From Rhodoferax ferrireducens (GTDB taxonomy: Bacteria; Pseudomonadota; Gammaproteobacteria; Burkholderiales; Burkholderiaceae_C), in the NCBI RefSeq assembly GCF_003347515.1, contig NZ_QEII01000243.1:1-64000 (forward strand): a stretch of DNA of 64,000 nt. The letters run 5' to 3'. The translations under genes were made by a program, and so were the position numbers. Below, in pieces: positions 36,856 through 44,927 of this stretch (position 1 is the stretch's first letter; each line of letters opens with the position of its first letter). The notes beneath the pieces were generated by a model that saw only the letters and a program-made list of their open reading frames with translations, ran no database searches and was not told where the DNA came from.

Positions 36856-37851
36856 TCAGGCGAGGAGTCCGGCTTTTTTGCAGCGCAGGTCAAGCGCTGC
36901 GCGCGCCTCCTTCAGAGCAGTCGCGCCAACGCTACCCAGTGCCAGTTCAGCCACTGGCGCCAGGGCAGCCTGGGCACGATCAGCCCATTTGGTGAGCCAA
37001 CCCGCGATCAGTTGCCGGTTTTCAGCCGATTCAGCCGCAGCCACCTTGGCCACAGCGTCAATCCAGCGTGCACTCTCGGTGTGCCACTCGGGCATGAAGG
37101 CGACCAGCATCGACACCGCTGTGCCGCCCTGCAAAGCAATGTGGTCATCGATAAAGCTGCCGTAGATCAGCGGGTAGAGCTGACCGTCGAGCGCCAGGTT
37201 TTGCGCAATGAACAGCTCAAACGGATCCTGCAACACCAGCGTGTCTTCGACATAGTGGCGTAGCGGCTGCCAGCAGGCGGTGTTGAGCCAGTCATTTTTG
37301 CCCGCATCCAGAATGGCAGGCTCGTCCAGCGCCAGCCCCAGACGGGTGATGAACTGCGCCGCGCCCAGGTGATCCATGGCGTGGAACATGGCGGGTGCCG
37401 TGAACGGCGTGCCGTAGCCGTAGGCACCTATGGAACTGTTGTTCATGTTGCCACCCCAGGCCACGTGGCGCAGCGGCATCAGGACCTCGCAGGCCTTGCT
37501 GCGCACGGCCTCGGACATCTTGGCGACCAGCCCACGAGACTGCACAAATTCGTAGCTCGATTCCATCGCGTCCTGCTGGCGCGCCCGTGCCATGGTCCAG
37601 GTGGCGTAGTAGTACTGACGCGGGTCACGCAGCATGTTCCAGTCGGCCAACTTGACCGCTGAGCGTGACTTGTCAAATACCTCGTGCTCTGGATCCCAAG
37701 TGGGGCGGTAGTGAAAGTTGTCAGTCGGCTGGGTGTCAAGCGTGGCTTCCTGGTAGCGCGACGCAGGTTTTTCGTTACCGACGTATTTTGCTGTGTGGGT
37801 AAACGTGTTGCGCAGAGGCTTTATTTCACGTGTATGGAGATCGACTGACAT
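36856..37851 (-). CDS. dmpL: Phenol hydroxylase beta subunit
   Basis: A 331-aa structural subunit of the hydroxylase, homologous in fold to the alpha subunit but without diiron ligands. Family segments include TDNFHYRPTWDPEHEVFD, the HYVEDTLVLQDPFELF stretch and ALDGQLYPLIYG (fragments). ATG 37851 (MSVDLHTREIKPL) matches DmpL; the longer upstream frame overlaps dmpK and is not conserved. It lies 35 bp after dmpK. Confidence 0.95.
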   Translation of the reverse strand: MSVDLHTREIKPLRNTFTHTAKYVGNEKPASRYQEATLDTQPTDNFHYRPTWDPEHEVFDKSRSAVKLADWNMLRDPRQYYYATWTMARARQQDAMESSYEFVQSRGLVAKMSEAVRSKACEVLMPLRHVAWGGNMNNSSIGAYGYGTPFTAPAMFHAMDHLGAAQFITRLGLALDEPAILDAGKNDWLNTACWQPLRHYVEDTLVLQDPFELFIAQNLALDGQLYPLIYGSFIDDHIALQGGTAVSMLVAFMPEWHTESARWIDAVAKVAAAESAENRQLIAGWLTKWADRAQAALAPVAELALGSVGATALKEARAALDLRCKKAGLLA

Positions 37852-37886
37852 AGAAAATATCCTTTTAAAAGAAACGACGAGGGGAC

Positions 37887-38090
37887 TCAATTACTCAACA
37901 ATTGCACTTGGTTCCGGGCGCAAAAATCGTCAAAAGCAGGTTTCGGCAACATTAAATCCACGAACAACTCGGGCCAGCCGATGGCAAATTCAAAACACAC
38001 CAAACCGTCTGCACGAACCTCTTTGACGCGGACAAACCTGTTTGCGATGTTGCAAGCCGGCTCTACTGATGGGGTGAAGGTTGCGGTCAT
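37887..38090 (-). CDS. dmpK: Phenol hydroxylase assembly protein DmpK
   Basis: A 67-aa protein matching DmpK/PoxR-type P0 subunits: NRFVRVKEVRADGLVCFEF and ELFVDLMLPKPAFDDFC (pieces). DmpK helps insert iron into the apo-hydroxylase and is inhibitory in excess. It is the first gene of the dmp operon, downstream of a sigma-54 promoter. Confidence 0.93.
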   Translation of the reverse strand: MTATFTPSVEPACNIANRFVRVKEVRADGLVCFEFAIGWPELFVDLMLPKPAFDDFCARNQVQLLSN

Positions 38091-38125
38091 GGTTATTTGG
38101 GTAGAAGGTACTGTTTAGATGGCAC

Positions 38126-38141
38126 TGCAAGGATCTTGCCA
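38126..38141 (-). promoter_or_regulatory. Sigma-54 (-24/-12) promoter of the dmp operon
   Basis: On the - strand the sequence is TGGCAAGATCCTTGCA, with GG and GC exactly 10 bases apart, one base off the consensus TGGCACGN4TTGCW. It lies 36 bp upstream of the dmpK start. Sigma-54 promoters need an enhancer-binding activator, and a XylR/DmpR-family gene is present at 46856. Confidence 0.9.
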
Positions 38142-38281
38142 ACAAGCTTTGTTACGGCTGAAATCCCGATATTTAGCGGGTTTACCCCTAGGTTTAAGAT
38201 GCTAAATTTCTTAAGAGTTGACAAAAATTATTCAAATCTAGGGGTTTCCCTCGTCAAATTGAGCTGCTAATTTTTATTAAA

Positions 38282-38328
38282 TTGATCATATGATCATATT
38301 TGTGACGTAAAACTTATCAAATGATTAA
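38282..38328. promoter_or_regulatory. Upstream activator sites of the dmp promoter
   Basis: Two imperfect palindromes, TTGATCATATGATCATA (38282-38298, with TGATCATATGATCA as perfect core) and TTATCAAATGATTAA (38314-38328). They resemble the TTGATCAATTGATCAA-type sites of DmpR/XylR regulators. Centres lie about 149 and 180 bp from the -24 box, the usual enhancer distance, and match the tmo promoter layout. Confidence 0.75.
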
Positions 38329-38422
38329 ATTCAAATCAATAAGCTTAAAAGTTGAGTCAAGTGAGTGATTTGAAAAAATATCGAGATAAATGGCTTAAGA
38401 TGAATAATTGACCAAGGCCAGC

Positions 38423-39484
38423 TCAGGGTAGGATCAACATCTTCATGGCACCACCCGACTTTTGATGGAAGGTTGCAAACGCCTTGTCCACATCAGTCAG
38501 AGAAAACGTGTGTGAGAAGTATTCTTGCGGGTTGACCACGCCGCGCTCCATCATGCGCAAAGCCTCCCACATATACGGCTGAACATTGGCAAAACCATTC
38601 ATGTGCAGCGTGATGTCGCGCAAAAACACGTCTGCCAGATTGAGGTTAAAGGTGTTGTCGCAGAACACTCCCAAAGCCGCGACTGTCCCGCCCGGGCGAA
38701 CCAGGTCTAGGCTCATTTGCAGGGTTTCGGGATAGCCCACCATTTCGATCACCTTGTCGAAGCCACGACCGCCCGTGTGTTGCAGCGCTTTTTCTTTCCA
38801 GCCATCTTGCGACGAATCAATGGCAACCGCCCCTTTTTTAGCGGCGGCTGCCAAACGGTGAGGTACGGTATCGAACGCGACAATTCGTCCAGGCCCTCGG
38901 TGCAGGGCGATATCCAGTGTCATCAGACCGGTCGGGCCGCAGCCTACAAGCGCCACGCTTTCACCTACCTGAATGTCGGCCAGATGGTTGGCGATGACGG
39001 CGGTGGGCAGGTTGCAGGACAGCGTCAGCGCAGCACCATCAGATATTTCATGAGGCACTTTCATGGCGTGACCGTCCGCGTAAGGCATGACCATGGTTTC
39101 TGCGTGCGTGCCATTGAGATTGCCAAATGGCACACCAAAGCCATAGACGGCTTTCTGCGTTGTCTCGCAATGCGCTGTTTGACCGACCTCGCACATGTAG
39201 CAGTGACCGCAAGATGCAGAGTAGCCCATGGTCACTCGATCGCCCCGCTTGAAGCGACCCACAGCCTTCCCTATGTCAAGCACCTCGCCGACGAGTTCGT
39301 GGCCTGTTTGTGATTGCCCCTTTGCCATGATGGGGTCCAGCGCCCCACGGTACAAATGCAAGTCGGAGCCACAGATCGATGTTGCGGTGACCTTCACTAG
39401 CATTTCGTGGTCTGCGCGAATGACAGAGTCAGCGATATTGCTGCAACGGATATCTTGGGGACCGTAATAAACTGCGGCTTTCAT
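38423..39484 (-). CDS. Zinc-dependent alcohol dehydrogenase family protein
   Basis: A 353-aa medium-chain dehydrogenase. The catalytic zinc site is visible (CGSDLHLYRG; GHELVGEV), and the structural-zinc cysteines lie in CGHCYMCEVGQTAHC (residues ~93-107), followed by the NAD(P) motif GCGPTGLMTLD. It reads leftward after the FadL gene (129-bp gap) and ends just before the dmp promoter. It could oxidise benzylic or other alcohols formed by side reactions of the monooxygenase. The substrate is not determined by sequence. Confidence 0.9.
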   Translation of the reverse strand: MKAAVYYGPQDIRCSNIADSVIRADHEMLVKVTATSICGSDLHLYRGALDPIMAKGQSQTGHELVGEVLDIGKAVGRFKRGDRVTMGYSASCGHCYMCEVGQTAHCETTQKAVYGFGVPFGNLNGTHAETMVMPYADGHAMKVPHEISDGAALTLSCNLPTAVIANHLADIQVGESVALVGCGPTGLMTLDIALHRGPGRIVAFDTVPHRLAAAAKKGAVAIDSSQDGWKEKALQHTGGRGFDKVIEMVGYPETLQMSLDLVRPGGTVAALGVFCDNTFNLNLADVFLRDITLHMNGFANVQPYMWEALRMMERGVVNPQEYFSHTFSLTDVDKAFATFHQKSGGAMKMLILP

Positions 39485-39613
39485 GTGTTGTCTCCTGTGT
39501 TTTAAATGGACTGCGTTTCAATCTCTCTGAACTCGGTGGCATCGCCAATCAGATTGGTCACACGCCACATGAGAATTTTCGAGGGCGCACCCTCGCCGCG
39601 GTTCGAGTTATTT

Positions 39614-40993
39614 TTAGAACCGATGTGTGTAGCCAATGGTCACGTTGTTTTGCGAGTGCGTTGTTTGAATCGGATCCGCAGAATTTGATGTTCCACCAGG
39701 ATTGCCCATCGACTCTTCAAAGGCATGAGAATATGCAACATCAAGGCTGTTCTCTTTGGAAAAAGCGTATGAAAATCCGGCCGACACGTGTTTTCTTGGC
39801 GTTGCAGGAATCACGGCAAACAAAGTTTCTGAACGCAGCGCCTGGGTTGCCAGGCGAGCACCGCCGCGCAGCGTCCAGTTGCCGGTCTGATAGGCAACGC
39901 CAAAAGCCAGTATGGTTTGATCTTTGTAGTTTTGTGGCAGTTGGATGTCAAGAGTGCCACCACCATCTGCCACAAATCCGGCATTGATGTCTTTCATGGC
40001 GTGTTCCCAAAATACCTGCGACACGTCCACAGCCATCATCCAGCGATCGTTGAAGCGGTGGCTTAGGCCAAAGTCCAATTTCGCGGGCATCTGAAAATTA
40101 CGCAACTTGATGTTGCCTGCCAAGGGGATTTGCCCGGCAATGCCATCAATGGCGGTGAGCGTGGCTCGTCCATCCATGTCCTTCATCTGGCTTTCCATGG
40201 CGTAATCCAACCCGAACATGGTGTCGTTCGACATTTTGTATGTCAGTCCAATGCGGCCACCAAAACCCCAGGATTCAACGCCACTGGCCAAGGGTTCATT
40301 TTTGGTCAAGCTGAAATGCGCACCGCGCATGTCCGGCAAACCACCGAGTACCGGTAATAGACTCCCGTTGACTCTTCCTGCGCCAATCAGCGCGCCAACC
40401 TGGCCTGCGCCAAGCAGGAGATCCAGATTCAAGCCCTGCCACATCGCATCAAGGCTGGCGCCAACTGCCAGCTTTTCGTTGACCTGGTAGCTCGCGGCAA
40501 ACGGGATGTTTAACACCAGCAGACGGCTTGAGTTTTCAAGACCGGTATTGAGGCCACCCGCGGCACGGGAAAGAAAACTGCTGCTGCCATATTCAGTTCC
40601 CAAGCCGCCTTGAGCAAAGGCCCCAATGCCGTACGCTAAATCGCCATTGCGGTGCGTGTAGGCTGCCTCGGGGGCCAAATAGGGGCCTCGGTTACTGGAG
40701 TGGGTACCGGATGAAACACTTTCCCCGGTCGATTGATTTCGCACATTGATATCTGTGGTGATCAGATCCAAGCCCAAATGAAGTTCGGAGCCCGGTGCCA
40801 TCAATGACAAGGTGGCCGGGTTGGTCATCATGCCGGCAGCACCCACATTGAAGGCCGCAGCTGTGCCGCCCATGGCACGCGAAACTGCCCCAAAGCCTTC
40901 GAGTCGAAAGACCTCTGTGGCCTGGGCCAGTTGACCTGTGGATGCCAAGCAGGCGGCGGTCACCATGCTGATGGTGTTTAATTTGAATTTCAT
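39614..40993 (-). CDS. FadL/TodX-family outer-membrane transporter for aromatic hydrocarbons
   Basis: A 459-aa outer-membrane protein with a signal peptide (TISMVTAACLASTGQLAQA). The mature start TEVFRLEGFGAVSRAMGGTA and GAAGMMTNPATLSLM box mark the FadL family, as do the C-terminal beta strands ending in GYTHRF (C-terminal Phe). TodX, TbuX and XylN are relatives that let toluene and similar compounds enter. ATG 40993 begins the signal peptide. It lies downstream of tmoF and the SRPBCC gene, the position TbuX-like genes occupy. Confidence 0.92.
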   Translation of the reverse strand: MKFKLNTISMVTAACLASTGQLAQATEVFRLEGFGAVSRAMGGTAAAFNVGAAGMMTNPATLSLMAPGSELHLGLDLITTDINVRNQSTGESVSSGTHSSNRGPYLAPEAAYTHRNGDLAYGIGAFAQGGLGTEYGSSSFLSRAAGGLNTGLENSSRLLVLNIPFAASYQVNEKLAVGASLDAMWQGLNLDLLLGAGQVGALIGAGRVNGSLLPVLGGLPDMRGAHFSLTKNEPLASGVESWGFGGRIGLTYKMSNDTMFGLDYAMESQMKDMDGRATLTAIDGIAGQIPLAGNIKLRNFQMPAKLDFGLSHRFNDRWMMAVDVSQVFWEHAMKDINAGFVADGGGTLDIQLPQNYKDQTILAFGVAYQTGNWTLRGGARLATQALRSETLFAVIPATPRKHVSAGFSYAFSKENSLDVAYSHAFEESMGNPGGTSNSADPIQTTHSQNNVTIGYTHRF

Positions 40994-41237
40994 TTTGCTG
41001 TCTCCTGGTTTTGATGTGAATTTATGTTCGGACTCAATCAATGAGCCTTGCTAATGCGGCGACCGAAGCCACGCTCGCCGAGCCTTGCACCACGGCATGC
41101 TGACAAACCTACATGTCGACTTGGTTGCTGCCCGGTTTCGAGGCTCTAATCGCCCAGTTAAATACTATTTTTTGGTCCCCAGGCGGGGTCAAGAGAATTG
41201 ATCTGAAAGTGATTGCATCCTTGGAAAATTGACTCAA

Positions 41238-41651
41238 TCAAGAGTGCAGCTTGGCCAGATTGGCCAAGCCGGTGGCATAAATGCCCTCCACCAGAGCAAT
41301 GACTTGGTCGCCAGGTAAGCCTATAGCCTCAAAAGTGGAAGACCATGTAACTTCGCAGCGGCGGGCTCCTAGGTCTCGGACATCAATCTTGCCAAGGTAA
41401 CCGTTCATCGGCGTGGTTGGCTCAATGATCGAATAACACAAAACACGGGCTGAGTTGTCCAAGGACTCCAGTCGTTCAATCAGCACACCATCAGCGCTTG
41501 CCAATTTACGGATTGAACCCGGCGTATTGCCATTGCACTCAAGCATGTCGAACATCGGCAGGATTTTGCAGATGCCAGAAAAATCCTTGACCGTTAACCA
41601 CACTGCCTTGGCAGGAGCGGCAATTTCAAGTTTGGATTGGGCATTGACCAA
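41238..41651 (-). CDS. SRPBCC-family (polyketide cyclase/START-like) protein
   Basis: A 137-aa protein beginning LVNAQSKLEIAAPAKAVWLTVKDF, which, with GNTPGSIRKL and the C-terminal amphipathic helix, marks the SRPBCC ligand-binding fold. I chose a TTG start at 41651 because a perfect AGGAGG (41658-41663) sits 6 bases upstream, overlapping the tmoF stop; an in-frame start at 41693 lacks such a site. Relatives bind hydrophobic ligands. Its role in hydrocarbon oxidation is unknown. Confidence 0.8.
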   Translation of the reverse strand: MVNAQSKLEIAAPAKAVWLTVKDFSGICKILPMFDMLECNGNTPGSIRKLASADGVLIERLESLDNSARVLCYSIIEPTTPMNGYLGKIDVRDLGARRCEVTWSSTFEAIGLPGDQVIALVEGIYATGLANLAKLHS

Positions 41652-41661
41652 GATGTGCCTC

Positions 41662-42684
41662 CTAGAAAAAGCGATCGAAATGAATCTGCTCAAAAGGAAC
41701 GCGGTAGCCCACCATCAGCATTTCCTGCAATGTCTGTGTCATGGGCGGTGGACCGGCAAAATAGAACTCGAAATTTGGCAAGGTCTCACCAAATACACGC
41801 CGAACCAGTTCATGAACAAAACCGGTTTCACCCATCCAGTGCGCACTAGAGTCATCTGCCGGCAACGACACCACCGGGTGAAAATGGATGCGTTCGCCAT
41901 AACCGGGAATCTCTCTCAAGAAGCTCTCTCCACAGATGTCGCGCGAAGTCCGGCCACCATAGAAGAAATGGAGCTGGCGCGTTTTCAGCATGCCTGACTG
42001 GGCCGCCCCACGGGCAATTGACACCATTGGCGCCAGACCTGAACCACCCGCAATGCAGACGATGTCACGCTCGACCTCGGTTCTCAGATAGGCCAAACCA
42101 TAAGGCCCATCAATTTCAATTTCCTCGCCAGACCTCATGTGGTGGAACAACTGGTTGGTTGCTACGCCATTGGCGGTGCGGCGGATCTGAAAGTGCCATT
42201 CCCCTGCGTTGTTGCCAATGTTTGACATTGAATAGGCTCGGGGCGTACCAACGCCGGGAATTTCCAGCATGGCAAACTGACCTGCCAGAAAATTTGCGGG
42301 ACCATCGGCAACAAATCGAAACTCGCGAATGTCGTGGGTGATCTCGTGCATACCCGTAAATTTGGCTCGAAATCGCTGGGCACTGATGACTGGCACGCAT
42401 TCTGGTGAGTTACGAACCTTGATGCGCAAGTCAGTGCTTGCAACGCATTGACAAGCAAGAAGATTGCCTTTTCGTTTGTCACGGTCGGTTAGGCCCGGTG
42501 CTTGCGGCCAAAGATTTTCCACCTCACCATCGAGTAATTCGAATTTACAACTGCCACATCCGCCCGAGTTGCACTCGTAGGGAAAGCCAATTCCGGCACG
42601 CAGCGCGGCCCGCAATACCGTATCTTTCCCCGATTGGTCAAAGACACTCTTCTCGGGTTCAGTTGTGATTCTCGTTTTGGTCAT
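41662..42684 (-). CDS. tmoF: Toluene monooxygenase reductase
   Basis: A 340-aa NADH reductase for the hydroxylase. N-terminal plant-type ferredoxin (FPYECNSGGCGSCK, LACQC), FAD-binding (TPRAYSMSNI) and NAD-binding (GGSGLAPMVSI, YFAGPPPM) domains. It closely parallels TmoF of toluene-4-monooxygenase, including the C-terminal VPFEQIHFDRFF. Start uncertain: ATG 42684 (MTKTRITTEP) fits family length and has GGAATGG upstream; ATG 42690 and 42699 are alternatives. Its stop overlaps the ribosome site of the SRPBCC gene. Confidence 0.95.
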   Translation of the reverse strand: MTKTRITTEPEKSVFDQSGKDTVLRAALRAGIGFPYECNSGGCGSCKFELLDGEVENLWPQAPGLTDRDKRKGNLLACQCVASTDLRIKVRNSPECVPVISAQRFRAKFTGMHEITHDIREFRFVADGPANFLAGQFAMLEIPGVGTPRAYSMSNIGNNAGEWHFQIRRTANGVATNQLFHHMRSGEEIEIDGPYGLAYLRTEVERDIVCIAGGSGLAPMVSIARGAAQSGMLKTRQLHFFYGGRTSRDICGESFLREIPGYGERIHFHPVVSLPADDSSAHWMGETGFVHELVRRVFGETLPNFEFYFAGPPPMTQTLQEMLMVGYRVPFEQIHFDRFF

Positions 42685-42760
42685 AACCATTCCAATCATT
42701 GGGGTTACAGCCTGGCTGCGGACGCCTTTAGAGCGCATGCTTTCAGGCTTTTGGTTGTAC

Positions 42761-43747
42761 TTACAGCCCCAACGATTGGCGGAAGTCGCGTGTGGCCTGC
42801 TTTGCAGATTGGGCCGCCTGAGGCACATCTGCGAGCGCACCACAGTAGGCCTCGATGGCCTTGTCAGCCAAGGGCTCCCATTTGGCAATCCAGCCCTTGA
42901 TAACCTCGGCATTACCTGACTTTTCAAGCGCCATCTTGACCAGGGCAGTTGCCCAGCGACGGTGCCGTGCGGCATCGACCAACTGTGCATCAGTCAGCAA
43001 GCCAAGCAGCATGTCGCCGTTATGGCGGGCTGATTCACCGAGCTTGCGCAGGACGGCTTCATCGATAGCTGGCTTTGCGACCAAACTCAGTGCAACAAAC
43101 CCTTCAGCCCAATCCCAAGTGGTGAGTATTTTTTCCATCAACTCCCGGAAGCCTTGCCACGCCGGATCAGTCTCCCAATACTCACGCTCTTTGATGGCGA
43201 AGCCTTTGTCGGCGAAAGTGAGTGAGAGTTCTTTGGTGCGGTATGCGCTATGACTTAACCAACGGAACGCGTCGGCCATCTGAAAGTAGTTGCAGTTGGT
43301 GATGGTGCTGGCAGGTGCCATCTGGCCCACGTAAGCAGATGCCATCTGCACGGTGTGGAAAAGATACCGTGACGGGGTGTACATCCGCGCGAGGGAGCCG
43401 GCCCAGCGAGGGTCGAGTGATTTGTCATGCTCGCGGCTGTTGAACTGGTCAAACAGGCCCATCACATAATTTTCCTGACCATCCTGCATCATGTTGTAAC
43501 TGCGGTACACCACCTCTTCCGGGTCGCGAAATGCGTTCCAGTCGTCATGTTTGAGGGCACTTCCAAAGGTATTGGTCTTGTACCATTTGTTCATGAACAT
43601 GTCTGGATCGAGCTCATAAGGCGCGTTCGCATCACGGTCGTTGTAGTGAAGATTTGCGCTCACAATTTCATATTCACTGGGTTTACGACGACGCGCAGCC
43701 AAGTGACTCCAAGTCTTGAGCGGCTTTAATACCTGTACTTCTGACAT
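42761..43747 (-). CDS. tmoE: Toluene monooxygenase beta subunit
   Basis: A 328-aa structural subunit of the (alpha beta gamma)2 hydroxylase. It opens with VLKPLKTWSHLAARRRKPSEYE, a hallmark of the TmoE family, and lacks the diiron ligands. HYNDRDANAPYELDPD and the DPRWAGSLARMYTPSRYLFH region (fragments) are conserved. ATG 43747 follows a GGAGACAG site. It lies 64 bp after tmoD. Length equals the characterised T4MO beta subunit. Confidence 0.95.
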   Translation of the reverse strand: MSEVQVLKPLKTWSHLAARRRKPSEYEIVSANLHYNDRDANAPYELDPDMFMNKWYKTNTFGSALKHDDWNAFRDPEEVVYRSYNMMQDGQENYVMGLFDQFNSREHDKSLDPRWAGSLARMYTPSRYLFHTVQMASAYVGQMAPASTITNCNYFQMADAFRWLSHSAYRTKELSLTFADKGFAIKEREYWETDPAWQGFRELMEKILTTWDWAEGFVALSLVAKPAIDEAVLRKLGESARHNGDMLLGLLTDAQLVDAARHRRWATALVKMALEKSGNAEVIKGWIAKWEPLADKAIEAYCGALADVPQAAQSAKQATRDFRQSLGL

Positions 43748-43811
43748 GATCTGTCTCCTTAATGGGTTTGAGTTGCTTTCGACAACTGTCAATGGTGGAT
43801 GGGTTTGGAGG

Positions 43812-44129
43812 TTAAAGATGTTTGACCAGATAGAAGCGCACCGCATCTGGCAAACTTTCAATTCGTCCTGCAAAAGAGCTGAGATCAAGCTCCAATTCGT
43901 TGATCTTGAAAGGGCGCCCAAGCGCGCGTTCAATCGTCTCCCTGCGCAAGATCATTTCGTCGTCGGTATCGATGCGTAGGTAAGCCAGTTGGTCCAGAAC
44001 CCGGATATCCCGTCCTGGGTTATCCTCGACTGCGGCTTCGGCCACGGCCATCGCCAGTTCACCCGCTCTCATCACAGGCCCCACTCGGTTGTTGCTGTGC
44101 TTATTCACTGGTTCACTCGTATTGCTCAT
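43812..44129 (-). CDS. tmoD: Toluene monooxygenase effector protein
   Basis: A 105-aa MmoB/DmpM-family coupling protein that binds the hydroxylase and sets its regiospecificity and efficiency. NNRVGPVMRAGELAMAVAEA and the segment LRRETIERALGRPFKINELEL (pieces) match TmoD. It has no cofactor motif, as expected. ATG 44129 has GGAGACAG just upstream; a longer frame exists but is not conserved. Confidence 0.93.
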   Translation of the reverse strand: MSNTSEPVNKHSNNRVGPVMRAGELAMAVAEAAVEDNPGRDIRVLDQLAYLRIDTDDEMILRRETIERALGRPFKINELELDLSSFAGRIESLPDAVRFYLVKHL

Positions 44130-44168
44130 TACTGTCTCCGTATTGGTTTGTTTGCTTGTCACGAAATT

Positions 44169-44504
44169 TCAGGTGTGCGCAAAAAGCGGCTTCACACCGT
44201 CGGTCTCTACCAGAATGTCCTCGCCGTCGACCTTTACCGGGTATTCGGCCAAGGCACAGTCAGAAGGGTTGATGCCTTTGCCGGAGCAGGCATCAAACTG
44301 CCAAAGATGAGCCCGGCAAATGACCGTCTTGCCATCGAATTTGCCTTCGACCAATGGAATATCCTGATGCGGGCAGATGCCCTGGAACGCCTTGATATCT
44401 CCACCCTCGGCACAAACGAGCAAAATTTCTTGCCCATTCACTTCGAATGACTGCATCTCACCTTCCCACAAGTCGTCGCGGGTACATACTTTTTTGAATG
44501 CCAT
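44169..44504 (-). CDS. tmoC: Rieske-type ferredoxin of toluene monooxygenase
   Basis: A 111-aa Rieske [2Fe-2S] ferredoxin that shuttles electrons from TmoF to the hydroxylase. Cluster ligands are Cys and His in ICPHQD and ICRAHLWQFD, spaced as in the family. ATG 44504 (MAFKKVCTRDDLWEGEM) matches TmoC. The phenol hydroxylase in this window lacks a Rieske ferredoxin, so this gene marks the tmo-type enzyme. Confidence 0.96.
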   Translation of the reverse strand: MAFKKVCTRDDLWEGEMQSFEVNGQEILLVCAEGGDIKAFQGICPHQDIPLVEGKFDGKTVICRAHLWQFDACSGKGINPSDCALAEYPVKVDGEDILVETDGVKPLFAHT

Positions 44505-44573
44505 GTTGGTTTTTTCCTGTTTCAGCTTGCGTCGCGGCAATCCTTGCGATCACTGCGACTGCCTGCAAATCCA

Positions 44574-44840
44574 TCAGTGCTTGGGAGCTTCCCAGATGAT
44601 CTCAATGGTTTCGGTGGGCTTCAAGCCCGAGTCTGCGACCTTCATGGTGCGGGGCAAGAATTCCTCGCTGCCCTGACGGCGTACCCGCATGATGTGACCG
44701 GGACGCGCACGCACGCGCCGTCCCACTGAATGATGGGCCGCCGCCGCCGCCACTTCGTCCATGGTGTTCTCGGTATCAACCGGCAGCAGTTGGAGCACGA
44801 AGTCGCCTTCAAAATTGGAACTCAAAGGAAATAAAGCCAT
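44574..44840 (-). CDS. tmoB: Toluene monooxygenase gamma subunit
   Basis: An 88-aa ubiquitin-like small subunit: MALFPLSSNFEGDFVLQLLP, TMDEVAAAAAHHSVGRRV and IMRVRRQGSEEFLPRTMKV (fragments) match TmoB/TbuU. It has no cofactor motif. ATG 44840 is preceded by an AGGAG site (44847-44851). It is 87 bp after tmoA and precedes the Rieske gene. Confidence 0.94.
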   Translation of the reverse strand: MALFPLSSNFEGDFVLQLLPVDTENTMDEVAAAAAHHSVGRRVRARPGHIMRVRRQGSEEFLPRTMKVADSGLKPTETIEIIWEAPKH

Positions 44841-44927
44841 TTTTTTCTCCTGTAACAGGTTAGTTATCTTGCCGGTGACCGGAGTCACCGGCGGTATGTT
44901 TCAGTTGTTGTCAGCTTTCAGTTGCTG

